A DNA stretch of 11,129 nt from an uncultured Ruminococcus sp. (GTDB lineage Bacteria; Bacillota; Clostridia; Oscillospirales; Ruminococcaceae): positions 1 to 11,129 of the forward strand of contig CADBQZ010000119.1 in the NCBI GenBank assembly GCA_902796865.1, in the 5' to 3' direction. A program made the translations under genes and the position numbers. Positions 1 through 9,572 of this stretch are shown piece by piece; position 1 is the stretch's first letter, and each line of letters opens with the position of its first letter. A model generated the notes under the pieces. It was not told where the DNA came from and did not search any database. It saw only the letters and a program-made list of their open reading frames with translations.

Positions 1-32
1 AGTTCTTTGTCTTCCAGGCTGTCTAATGTTCG
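1..32 (-). CRISPR. Probable fourth spacer, cut by the window edge
   Basis: The 32 bases between the window edge and the repeat at 33-60 are one base short of the constant 33-nt spacer length, which fits a spacer whose preceding repeat ends just outside the window. On the minus strand it has one fully open frame (reads RTLDSLEDKE), as a fragment of a coding region would. Its first base after the repeat is C, whereas the three other spacers begin with T. It could equally be ordinary flanking DNA after the last repeat. Confidence 0.5.
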
Positions 33-243
33 GGATCACCCCTGCGTGTGCAGGGAAAAGTTGCTAACATTATATCAGCACTAGCCATAATCAGGATCAC
101 CCCTGCGTGTGCAGGGAAAAGACTTTTTTACCGTTGTCAGTTGCAACGGTTTTAGGATCACCCCTGCGTGTGCAGGGAAAAGTAATTATTTGAAAAAAGG
201 TGAACAGTTTATATAGGATCACCCCTGCGTGTGCAGGGAAAAG
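33..243 (-). CRISPR. Type I-E CRISPR array, 4 repeats and 3 complete spacers
   Basis: Four identical 28-nt repeats lie at 33-60, 94-121, 155-182 and 216-243. They are separated by 33-nt spacers at 61-93, 122-154 and 183-215, an exact 61-nt period. On the minus strand each repeat has a perfect 6-bp stem (CCCTGC/GCAGGG) around an ACAC loop, preceded by CTTTT and followed by GTGATCC. This is the type I-E repeat form, close to that of the Streptococcus thermophilus I-E array. Cas6e would be expected to cut at the 3' base of the stem, leaving GTGATCC as the 5' handle. The array is read on the minus strand like the cas genes, so repeat 216-243 is leader-proximal and spacer 183-215 the newest. The first spacer base after the repeat is T in all three spacers, so the functional unit may be 29 + 32 as in E. 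coli. The repeat nearest the window edge shows no decay, which suggests that it is not the terminal repeat. Confidence 0.97.
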
Positions 244-287
244 ACTAAAAAATCCTCGTAAAATAGCCGTTTTGATTTTTGCAAATG

Positions 288-291
<4 letters not shown>
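244..291 (-). promoter_or_regulatory. Short CRISPR leader with possible array promoter
   Basis: Only 44 bp separate the cas2 stop codon (288-290) from the first repeat (243). The stretch is AT-rich, as leaders usually are. A perfect -35-like TTGACA at 286-291 overlaps the cas2 stop codon, and a TATTTT at 260-265 could be a -10 element. Their spacing is 20 bp, longer than the preferred 17, so promoter activity is uncertain. If used, transcription would begin near 253, about 10 nt before the first repeat. Otherwise the array would be transcribed by read-through from the cas operon. New spacers would be inserted at the 243/244 junction. Confidence 0.55.
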
Positions 292-2727
<2,436 letters not shown>

Positions 2728-2735
2728 ATCACACC

Positions 2736-3389
2736 TCACAATTCTGCCATAGGGTCATGCTCCGCCATAGAATGCATGAATTCTTTCTTATAACGATATC
2801 CATGGATCCTATGAAGCTGAGAAAATGATACAGGAACGTCATGTATAACAGTACCGCCTTCATATGATTCATAAACGATACGCTTATATCCACTTTTTTC
2901 TTGTACAAGTGGAATTGCTTTTTTAAGAGCATCGACCAGTTCATCTTCGCATATGTCAATAACAACAGGGAGTGTGACCGGACATGAACGTCTGCCAAGA
3001 AACAGCGGATAAACAGGATTATTCAGTGCACGAACTATCTCTTCAAGATGCTCCGTACTGTCAGTCTCCAAAGCAGCTAAAAATACTGCATCGGATAAGT
3101 AGTATCTTTCAGTAATATGGGAATTACTTATTTCACCATTCTTATACTCGTGCACCATATGGAAATCTTTTAAAAGCTTTCCTTCCCTCTCAACACGCAC
3201 ACCATAGCGAAGTCTGCTTAACGGTTCAAGCTTTTTTGGATCGTCATTGCGCTGTATCCCCATTGCTGCTGCTATCATTCCAATAACTCCGCTTTTGGTC
3301 GGCTCACGCCCGGTATTGCGTATATTGAATTTTGAACCGCAGCCCCATGATTGTAGCGGTGCTGCAAGCCTCAATAACAATGTAGCCAT
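2736..3389 (-). CDS. cas5e: Cas5e (CasD), Cascade subunit that binds the crRNA 5' handle
   Basis: This 217-residue RAMP protein matches the usual Cas5e length (about 220). It begins MATLLLRLAAPLQSWG, the characteristic Cas5 N-terminus, followed by FNIRNTGREPTKSGVIGMIA, the conserved region that precedes the thumb. LFLGRRSCP at about 129-137 is another typical I-E Cas5 motif. In Cascade one copy caps the Cas7 backbone, holds the 5' handle of the crRNA (here GTGATCC) and contacts Cse1. The ATG at 3389 lies 2 nt after the cas7 stop, with GAGGT about 6 nt upstream inside the last cas7 codons. Its own stop precedes the cas6e ATG by 8 nt. No truncation or odd residue was seen. Confidence 0.95.
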   Translation of the reverse strand: MATLLLRLAAPLQSWGCGSKFNIRNTGREPTKSGVIGMIAAAMGIQRNDDPKKLEPLSRLRYGVRVEREGKLLKDFHMVHEYKNGEISNSHITERYYLSDAVFLAALETDSTEHLEEIVRALNNPVYPLFLGRRSCPVTLPVVIDICEDELVDALKKAIPLVQEKSGYKRIVYESYEGGTVIHDVPVSFSQLHRIHGYRYKKEFMHSMAEHDPMAEL

Positions 3390-3391
3390 TA

Positions 3392-4477
3392 TTATACCTC
3401 ATTGATCTCATCGGATACTGCCTTTTCAAGTGCGTCTAAAAGTTCATTCAACGGAAGTGAAACTACCGTATCATCAAAGCAGTCACCTATACAAAATGCT
3501 TTAACTGGCTTTGCCGCATACCTTGAATATACTTTTCCAGCATAATCAGCAAGTTCTTTCTCAGATGCCGCAGCGTAACCCTCATCACTTCTTTTAACAG
3601 GAGCTTCAAATGCTCCGCAAAGATTTACAGGCTGATCTTTCCTTATCGTTATGTAAACAGTATCGGGGAATGTACGGTTGGCAAATGTACTTTCTTTTCC
3701 TGTAGGCATAGAGCATATAAAAGCCTGAGCAAAATTTCTTACTATCCTGGCTGTATCTTCCTTGCCTATAGTTTTAACAAGCTCTGATGCATTCACGGTA
3801 GCATACCTGTAAAGCGTAGATGAATTGAACTCTATTGTTCCAAGATGACCTGCGCCCGCATTGTCCTCTTTCTGCAAATCATCAACTGCTGTGAAGTAAT
3901 CGTACTCATTCTGTACCTCATGAGTAGATATGGCATGAGCCACCTGTGCAGCCGCATCGTAATTCAGTGTAGGGTCACTTGCAGCCATTCTTCCAAACAA
4001 AGCAATATCCACAGATGGGTTACTCTTTAAATCGTTTTTAAGAATATCTTTTGATTCCTTTGCTTTCAAGTCCAGCTTGATTGAATGCTCTGCTATCGCC
4101 TTAGCCTGTTTACAACTCATAAAGAATAATGCACTTGCTTTTTCAGGTTCACCTTTTTTATCAGATTTAACATCTATTCCCGCAAGTTTAAGTGCGTCAA
4201 CAGCTTTCTTATGACGCTCATCTTTATCAATACTCTTGTCAAGCTTTTCGATTTCAGTTTCAATCAGACTAACAACGTCTTTAGTTCGGACACCGAGTTC
4301 CTCTTTTGAGAATAACGATTTAAATTCTTCCCTCATTGCGTGCTTCCACGCCTGTGAAGACACCCTGGCTCTTACTGTACCACCGTATATCGCTGTTTTG
4401 GGGCTTCCCATATCATCTCGGTTAACACAGCTTGGCGGAACTGTTTGTAATACATGATAATCAATATATATACTCAT
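3392..4477 (-). CDS. cas7e: Cas7e (CasC/Cse4), Cascade backbone subunit
   Basis: The 361-residue protein matches the I-E Cas7 length (E. coli CasC has 363). It begins MSIYIDYHVLQTVPPSCVNR, followed by DMGSPKTAIYGG and RVSSQAWKHAMR (about 39-49), the signature N-terminal region of this family. FGRMAASDPTLNYDAAAQVAHAIS and YDYFTAVDDL in the middle are also typical. A lysine-rich segment at roughly 60-150 fits the thumb/finger insertion that locks neighbouring subunits. Six copies would polymerise along the crRNA spacer and present it in segments to target DNA. The ATG overlaps the cse2 stop (ATGA), with AAGGAG about 10 nt upstream. The stop lies 2 nt before the cas5 ATG. Confidence 0.96.
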   Translation of the reverse strand: MSIYIDYHVLQTVPPSCVNRDDMGSPKTAIYGGTVRARVSSQAWKHAMREEFKSLFSKEELGVRTKDVVSLIETEIEKLDKSIDKDERHKKAVDALKLAGIDVKSDKKGEPEKASALFFMSCKQAKAIAEHSIKLDLKAKESKDILKNDLKSNPSVDIALFGRMAASDPTLNYDAAAQVAHAISTHEVQNEYDYFTAVDDLQKEDNAGAGHLGTIEFNSSTLYRYATVNASELVKTIGKEDTARIVRNFAQAFICSMPTGKESTFANRTFPDTVYITIRKDQPVNLCGAFEAPVKRSDEGYAAASEKELADYAGKVYSRYAAKPVKAFCIGDCFDDTVVSLPLNELLDALEKAVSDEINEV

Positions 4478-5037
4478 TTTTCTTCTTCTCCTTTTTTATA
4501 ATAAAAATCCTGTCCCCACTTCAGCTGAACATTCTTACGGCGTTCCGGGAACTGAAATCTGTAAATATCATCGGCAAGCTTTATATAATCAAGCCCTATC
4601 CCTTTAGAGCTTAATAGCTGTATCAGGCATCTAAGATGATAAGAGAACTTTGTCATATCCTTTGCCGTTACCAAAGGACCAAATCTGCGAAGAACACGTT
4701 CACGCTCATCATCTGTGTCTTTTTCCATCAGCTGCGAAGCTGCTTTTCCAAGGCTTTGACCGCTTATGTGAACACCGGTCACATTACCCTGCTGATGAAG
4801 CGCAAACATCGTCAGCGAAAGATATATCGCCCATTCGGATTTGGTCGGCACACTGTTTTTGCTCAAGCACCACTCCGGAATATCCTCAAGGAACTCACCC
4901 CATAATTCAGGTATTTCACCCGGAGTTTTGCCAGCGCCTCGTCTGAGTCTTGCAAGCCTCGCCTTTCCAATAGGCTTGTCTTTCATACCTATCAAAGCTG
5001 CAATTTTTTTCTCCATATACTGACTTATATCTGACAT
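4474..5037 (-). CDS. casB: Cse2 (CasB), Cascade small subunit
   Basis: Cse2 is the small helical subunit found in two copies in I-E Cascade; it lines the belly and stabilises the displaced DNA strand. The call rests on KARLARLRRGAGK at about 25-37, a basic DNA-contact segment, followed by PGEIPELWGEFLEDIPEW, both hallmarks of the family. The length, 187 residues, lies in the usual 160-200 range. I start it at the ATG at 5037 (MSDISQYMEK). An AAGGGG site lies 10 nt upstream, whereas the longer frame from 5055 has no visible ribosome-binding site and would overlap cse1 by 14 nt. With this start it begins 4 nt after the cse1 stop. Its stop overlaps the cas7 ATG. Confidence 0.93.
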   Translation of the reverse strand: MSDISQYMEKKIAALIGMKDKPIGKARLARLRRGAGKTPGEIPELWGEFLEDIPEWCLSKNSVPTKSEWAIYLSLTMFALHQQGNVTGVHISGQSLGKAASQLMEKDTDDERERVLRRFGPLVTAKDMTKFSYHLRCLIQLLSSKGIGLDYIKLADDIYRFQFPERRKNVQLKWGQDFYYKKGEEEK

Positions 5038-5041
5038 CTTA

Positions 5042-6691
5042 TCACACCCCTTCATATAGTTTTTTTACTTTGTACATAAGATAATTAAAAGCCCTGGGAG
5101 CTGAGAATAACTCTGATTTATTATCTTTAGTATTTTTAACAGAATGACCGATGATTGCAGTTTCAGGCAATTCATCAACAAGTTCCTTCGCATAACTGAT
5201 AGCTATATTTTTGGCGTTCTTCTGCCATTCATATAACTTATTCTTTTTTTCACTATCATCGCATTCGGGATCTATACTTCTCAGCCATTCCCTAAATGGT
5301 ATATCAAAGCGGTAGTAAAGCTGTTCTTTGACCTTGCCGGGTATTTCGTTATAGTGTTTGTCCTTTTGGCTGTTACTTCCACCCGATGACACATAGATTT
5401 TTTTAGCAAAATCAGCGATATAACCTGCAAGACTTTCACATTTACCGATCTCATCTTCTATTAACGCTCTCCAGTTCCTTCCAATTTCCGAAAGCAAAGC
5501 AGAGTGCATAGTAAGTGAATCAGAAAAGACGTTTTTTACAAAAAAATCTTTATCACCATATTCCACAGAAGCGATCGCTGTTGTCATCATAAAAGACGCA
5601 GAAACACAACCCTGTCCATAAATATGATTACTATACCAATTGACTACGCCTGAACGTCTATTCTTGTCCTCGGATTTTTCATCATTATAAATTACCGAGA
5701 ACTCGCGCCACATCTGTTTGGAAGAATCATGTCTTTTCGGTGATATCTCGTTAGTTTTATCCTTATTTGCCACCTTCCAAACAGTCATCGGTTCTAAAAA
5801 AGCATTTTCTTTATCAAAAAAATCCCCACCCAACAGTTTATAACCTTCTATCATATTATTTTTTCTCTTTAGGAGGATCCTTCTTGACTGTAAGGTATAT
5901 AATTCTGCAAGATTATTTGGAATTGTTATTTTTACACGTTCCGAATCGGATATTTTTGCATTTTCCCATAAAGGCTTTTGCTTATATTGTATAGTATCAT
6001 CATTTACCATAACAAGATTCAACATAAGCGTTTCAAACAAGTTTTCACCTGTAAGATATATAAGCCCAAGCTTTCCAAGCCACCCTATACCCGGTGACGG
6101 AAGGCTTCCGCCTGCTTTTAACTTTCCTTCTTTAGTTGGCTTAGAAGAGGTATCATCAAAGGCGTTTAAATATAATAGCCATCTGGCAGAACAGGAATAT
6201 GACAGATATTGTTTTTCATTTTCTGAAAATGGTGAAAATAATCTTGTCTTGTTTCCACTTTCAGATATCTCTCCATTCAACTTTGGCGAATCATAATCGG
6301 TGCCTATATTCAAACCTGCAACTTGAAAAAACGGTCTTTCAGGATGAAAAAGCCAAAAACGTTCATGCCATTTATCAAGATAATCCGTTATTGCATTTTC
6401 GGGAAATCTCTTGTTTTCCCACCATGCTCTCCAGCGTTCAAGCGCTTCATCCTCGTCGTCTTCAAGAAGTTCTTCATCCCCGTTTTCATCATATCTTGAT
6501 ATCACTGTATGTAAAACAGCAAGTATCAATCTCATTACAGCTACGTCCTGAGTAGGCAGCTCTCCGCTTAGTGCCTTATATTCATGAGCATGGATAATAG
6601 CATCTTTAAGTGAAACTTCCATCACATTACATTCGTTATCTATTACTTTGATCCATGGTTCGTCAATAAGATTAAACTCAATATCACTCAT
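5042..6691 (-). CDS. casA: Cse1 (CasA/Cas8e), Cascade large subunit that recognises the PAM
   Basis: Cse1 recognises the PAM, starts DNA unwinding and recruits Cas3. The N-terminus EFNLIDEPWIKVID is the family signature, followed by YKALSGELPTQDVAVMRLIL. GSLPSPGIGWLGKLGLIYL at about 195-213 and NHIYGQGCVSASFMM at about 355-369 are further conserved regions. The C-terminal part, from about 390, is mainly helical, as expected for the four-helix bundle. An acidic stretch (DEELLEDDEDEALERW) lies at about 72-87. Length is 549 residues, slightly above E. coli CasA (502). I start at the ATG at 6691 (MSDIEF), where AAGGAG lies 10 nt upstream. The ATG two codons earlier (6697) is nearly as good; the frame up to 6730 has no supporting site. 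The start overlaps the 3' end of cas3 by 8 nt, and the stop lies 4 nt before cse2. Confidence 0.94.
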   Translation of the reverse strand: MSDIEFNLIDEPWIKVIDNECNVMEVSLKDAIIHAHEYKALSGELPTQDVAVMRLILAVLHTVISRYDENGDEELLEDDEDEALERWRAWWENKRFPENAITDYLDKWHERFWLFHPERPFFQVAGLNIGTDYDSPKLNGEISESGNKTRLFSPFSENEKQYLSYSCSARWLLYLNAFDDTSSKPTKEGKLKAGGSLPSPGIGWLGKLGLIYLTGENLFETLMLNLVMVNDDTIQYKQKPLWENAKISDSERVKITIPNNLAELYTLQSRRILLKRKNNMIEGYKLLGGDFFDKENAFLEPMTVWKVANKDKTNEISPKRHDSSKQMWREFSVIYNDEKSEDKNRRSGVVNWYSNHIYGQGCVSASFMMTTAIASVEYGDKDFFVKNVFSDSLTMHSALLSEIGRNWRALIEDEIGKCESLAGYIADFAKKIYVSSGGSNSQKDKHYNEIPGKVKEQLYYRFDIPFREWLRSIDPECDDSEKKNKLYEWQKNAKNIAISYAKELVDELPETAIIGHSVKNTKDNKSELFSAPRAFNYLMYKVKKLYEGV

Positions 6692-9329
6692 TTTCATCAC
6701 ACTCCTTTTTACAAGCCAATCCTTTTTCATAGCTGTATTTCAGGCGATATCCAAGTAATTCCGCCTCCATATTTTCGTCAAGGAACAGCACCAGCTTTCC
6801 TCTTAGCCAAGGCGAATCCTGCCATTGTGTTATATATGCCCTGCATTTTTGCTCCAACGCTTTTATTGTTTTTTCTTCATTCCATTTCTTAGAAAACAAA
6901 CTGGGGAGCCTTAATCGCTGTTCAGCAATGCGCTTATATTCAGCCTCTGTAGGAAACGACGAAAGCTCGGTAGAATCGAGAAAAGAGATGATGCCGTCAG
7001 AACATCTTTTCATAACAAGAACTTCAATTGAGGAAATACCATCTCTTACCGAAGCTTCAGCAATGCTGTCGTTAGAATCCATACTCCTATCAAGAAAGCC
7101 GTGGATATCTTTGCATTTTGCCTTTTTCAGCAGAAATGATCCTGCTCGGCTTTCAGCTTGCTTTATCTCTCTTTTATAATTCTCATATTCATCACTGTCG
7201 TCAAAGGAATTATAAACCTTCTGAACCAGCGGAGAAATATCATCGGGGAGATTTATAGTTTCAGGCAAAAGGTCAAGAGTTTCTCTTAAAAGCCATTTAC
7301 TATAGATACGCTTGGAACCTGAATCTTGTTTTTCATATTCATCGGTGATGACATAACAAATTGGCTCTTTCACACCATCCGGACGATATTCTCTTTCATG
7401 TCTATGAAGTCTGCCTACCCTCTGCAAAAAAAGATCCATAGGGCATATATCAGTGAATAGTATATCAAAATCAATATCAAGTGATTGCTCAAGTACCTGA
7501 GTACCTATAACAACCATACTTTTTCTTGTATCTGCATTACTGTGTTTACCGATCCTCTCAAGAAGCTCTGTTTCCTTTTTATTTCTGTCAGACATTACAT
7601 ACTGTGAATGATATAGAAGAACATTATCTGTTATCTTACTGCTTACGATATCTGATATATTTTGTGCCCGAGCAACCGTGTTCAGTATTATGCCAACACA
7701 AGCACCCGCTTGTACTGCATTACCTATCAATGAAAGCAGATCGTCATTACAGCATTTTTGTATTTTTACTGTTCTGTGTGTTCCGTTATACACAAGAGAT
7801 TTCTGCTTTATATCATTTCCGTCAGACCACGTCAGCATAGGATATGAAGTATTCTCTTCAAATGTACTTTCAGAAGAATCTGCCTGTAAATACGCACGAA
7901 TAAGAGCCATTCTGCGCTTTGAAGGCAGCGTTGCTGAAAGCAGGATCACCGGAGTATGATATGCTCCTAACCATTGCAGTGCTCTTTCAAGGTATTTATT
8001 CATATATGCATCATAAGCGTGTACTTCATCTATCACAACCACTTTTTCACTAAGCCCAAGATGAAGCAGCATAACATGGCGACGCTTCAAGGCTAACATT
8101 AACATATGATCAACTGTTGCAACTACAAAATCTGCAAGACACGCCTTTTTATTATCACAAAACCATGAATGTATAATAAGTCCGCTATCTGATTCATCTG
8201 TGGGAATGCCACGCTGGATCTTTTGAAATGTTTCATTCAGTAAAGCGCTCCCGTGTTTCAGCTGAATAGAATGATAAAACTCATCTGATTGCTTTTCAGC
8301 CCAATCCATAATTCTTGGAAATAGTCCGTTTGCGGTTGCCTGAGTAGGAAGTCCAAAGAACAAGCCTTTCTTTTTCATTTTTGCTGCAAGTAATTCGGCA
8401 GCTGCCAATGCAGCTTCTGTTTTTCCTATTCCCATTGGTGCTTCAAGAATGAATATACCCGGTTCAGCGGTTTTTGTAACTATATCTACCATATCTTTCT
8501 GAGTTTCTCTCGGAAAAAATCCAAAGCTTTCTTTAAAATCATCTTCACTGAAATCAGTTTTTCTCGAAGTCCACTTTTCAGGAAATTCAATATTTTCCCA
8601 CGCTTTTTCTATACGATGAGGATAGATTTTTTCATTGCCTGTATCATCTACACTTATCAATGGAAAATAATCGGTATTGCTCGCTATCCAGTCTGATGTT
8701 ATTATAAGTCCGCTGAGTAAAAGCTGAGCTTTAGCAGATAACTGAGGAAAATCATTATTAGATAATATGCCAGATTCATTCATAGCTTTATTTATTATGC
8801 TTTCCCATGCTTTTTCAAGCAAAGTTCTGTTCTTTCCATCTAACCCATAAAAGCCATCATATTCAACAATGTCTTTTTTATCCATAGATAGATCCCGCTT
8901 CCTAAGCTCGCTTAGTTCCATCGGAACACCATGATGTGCTCCGACTACAGCAGCAATACCTTTAGGGTATTTATAATATCTAAGAATCGCCTCTCCTGCC
9001 AAATCATGAGCAAAATGATGCTTTGTAATTATCTCCAGAGCCAAACCTCTGTGTTCAAGAATGCTCCTTCGCTCCGGAACATTATGGGATATATTATTTT
9101 GAAATGCAGTCGCAGCCTTACCAATATCATGTACGTATGCAAGAAAAATTGCAGTTTTATATAGCTCTTTGGTTGTCAAACCGCAAGCAGCTGCAAAAGA
9201 TCCCGAAACAAACTCCTTTAATAGTTTTTTCATAACACCTGCTGTATCTTCAAGATGCATCCAAAGCGGCAGCCATTCATTGGAATTTTGCCCTGATTTA
9301 GCTATTAATATCTTATATATGTTACTCAC
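6684..9329 (-). CDS. cas3: Cas3, HD nuclease-helicase effector
   Basis: Cas3 is recruited by target-bound Cascade, nicks the displaced strand and degrades it while translocating 3' to 5'. With the start used here it has 881 residues (E. coli Cas3 has 888). The N-terminal HD domain shows H25 in WMHLEDTA, H67-D68 in YVHDIGKA, H93 in LEHRG, HH132-133 in GAHHG and D213 in SDWIASN. The SF2 helicase follows: Walker A GIGKT at 300-304, DEVH at 434-437, SAT at 465-467, GTQVLEQSLDIDFD near 609-622 and motif VI QRVGRLHRHER at 636-646. A C-terminal accessory domain completes it. Start: the frame is open to a GTG at 9359, but that lies only 7 nt after the predicted transcription start. The GTG at 9329 (then SNIYKILIAKSG) gives a family-like N-terminus, though its AGGGG site abuts the start. 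It is the first gene of the operon and overlaps cse1 by 8 nt. Confidence 0.96.
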   Translation of the reverse strand: MSNIYKILIAKSGQNSNEWLPLWMHLEDTAGVMKKLLKEFVSGSFAAACGLTTKELYKTAIFLAYVHDIGKAATAFQNNISHNVPERRSILEHRGLALEIITKHHFAHDLAGEAILRYYKYPKGIAAVVGAHHGVPMELSELRKRDLSMDKKDIVEYDGFYGLDGKNRTLLEKAWESIINKAMNESGILSNNDFPQLSAKAQLLLSGLIITSDWIASNTDYFPLISVDDTGNEKIYPHRIEKAWENIEFPEKWTSRKTDFSEDDFKESFGFFPRETQKDMVDIVTKTAEPGIFILEAPMGIGKTEAALAAAELLAAKMKKKGLFFGLPTQATANGLFPRIMDWAEKQSDEFYHSIQLKHGSALLNETFQKIQRGIPTDESDSGLIIHSWFCDNKKACLADFVVATVDHMLMLALKRRHVMLLHLGLSEKVVVIDEVHAYDAYMNKYLERALQWLGAYHTPVILLSATLPSKRRMALIRAYLQADSSESTFEENTSYPMLTWSDGNDIKQKSLVYNGTHRTVKIQKCCNDDLLSLIGNAVQAGACVGIILNTVARAQNISDIVSSKITDNVLLYHSQYVMSDRNKKETELLERIGKHSNADTRKSMVVIGTQVLEQSLDIDFDILFTDICPMDLFLQRVGRLHRHEREYRPDGVKEPICYVITDEYEKQDSGSKRIYSKWLLRETLDLLPETINLPDDISPLVQKVYNSFDDSDEYENYKREIKQAESRAGSFLLKKAKCKDIHGFLDRSMDSNDSIAEASVRDGISSIEVLVMKRCSDGIISFLDSTELSSFPTEAEYKRIAEQRLRLPSLFSKKWNEEKTIKALEQKCRAYITQWQDSPWLRGKLVLFLDENMEAELLGYRLKYSYEKGLACKKECDENE

Positions 9330-9350
9330 CCCTAAGCAGAAAAAGTATGG

Positions 9351-9378
9351 ATTGTGCACAATTTATAATTTAATTATA
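9351..9378 (-). promoter_or_regulatory. Candidate operators: two perfect palindromes at the cas promoter
   Basis: The first palindrome (9364-9378) is TATAATT-A-AATTATA; it covers the -10 element and the predicted transcription start. The second (9351-9362) is the 12-bp perfect palindrome ATTGTGCACAAT, at about +5 to +16. They are one base apart. Two-fold symmetric sites here are where a dimeric repressor would block RNA polymerase. A/T-only palindromes arise easily by chance; the GTGCAC-centred one is the stronger candidate. No regulator gene is present in the window. Confidence 0.5.
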
Positions 9379-9401
9379 CAACTTGGTATTATTTTTGTCA
9401 A
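9373..9401 (-). promoter_or_regulatory. Consensus sigma-A promoter of the cas operon
   Basis: On the minus strand a perfect -35 TTGACA (9396-9401) and a perfect -10 TATAAT (9373-9378) are separated by exactly 17 bp. The predicted transcription start is near 9366, 37 nt before the GTG at 9329. No comparably good promoter was noticed inside the operon, so all eight cas genes, and perhaps the array, would be expressed from here. A full consensus promoter would be strong when unrepressed, which fits the palindromes lying on and after it. Confidence 0.88.
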
Positions 9402-9500
9402 GTACAAGTTTAAAAAATTGCCAATCCTTTATCGTGCTACTTTTGCCTGTACTGTAACAGCAACTTCGACTATTATTTAATTGCTTATTAAAATACACAT
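9402..9500. other. Intergenic stretch between terminator and cas promoter
   Basis: This is the remaining part of the 243-bp gap between the dockerin gene and cas3. I see no gene with a start codon and ribosome-binding site on either strand. An AACTTG at 9405-9410 and a CAAGTT at 9380-9385 (minus strand) form an inverted repeat around the -35 element; this may be chance or part of a further operator. Otherwise the stretch appears featureless. Confidence 0.4.
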
Positions 9501-9538
9501 AAAAGCTGCGTAACCTATAAAAAGTTACGCAGCCTTTT
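9501..9538 (-). terminator. Intrinsic terminator after the dockerin gene
   Basis: A perfect 10-bp stem (GCTGCGTAAC at 9505-9514 with GTTACGCAGC at 9524-9533) encloses a 9-nt loop. It begins 39 nt after the stop codon of the dockerin gene and is followed on the minus strand by TTTT. A TTTT run after a single C also follows the hairpin on the plus strand, so it could act in both directions. It separates the dockerin transcript from the cas promoter about 100 bp further on. Confidence 0.88.
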
Positions 9539-9572
9539 AATTTTTTATCAGAGCGTTTTAAATGCCCTTTTT

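Noticed and set aside
130..154. Hairpin plus T run in the middle spacer as a genuine terminator
   Set aside because: It lies wholly within a 33-nt spacer, the T run is short and followed at once by the next repeat, and on the transcribed minus strand there is no T-tract after the hairpin. It is kept only as a spacer peculiarity.
61..215. Self-targeting spacers against this window
   Set aside because: By eye I found no match of the three spacers to any other part of the window; targets elsewhere in the genome cannot be judged.
2729..2998. 89-residue minus-strand frame inside cas5
   Set aside because: It is an out-of-frame shadow of cas5, whose motifs and length are complete.
6199..6555. 118-residue plus-strand frame opposite cse1
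   Set aside because: It is antisense to a conserved gene, has no recognisable motif and no supporting ribosome-binding site or promoter.
6692..6730. N-terminal extension of Cse1 upstream of MSDIEF
   Set aside because: It would overlap cas3 by 47 nt, has no ribosome-binding site, and precedes the conserved family N-terminus; AAGGAG at 6702-6707 supports the starts at 6691 or 6697.
9169..9480. Plus-strand frame crossing the start of cas3 and the cas promoter
   Set aside because: It is antisense to the HD domain and runs through the promoter and palindromes; nothing supports translation.
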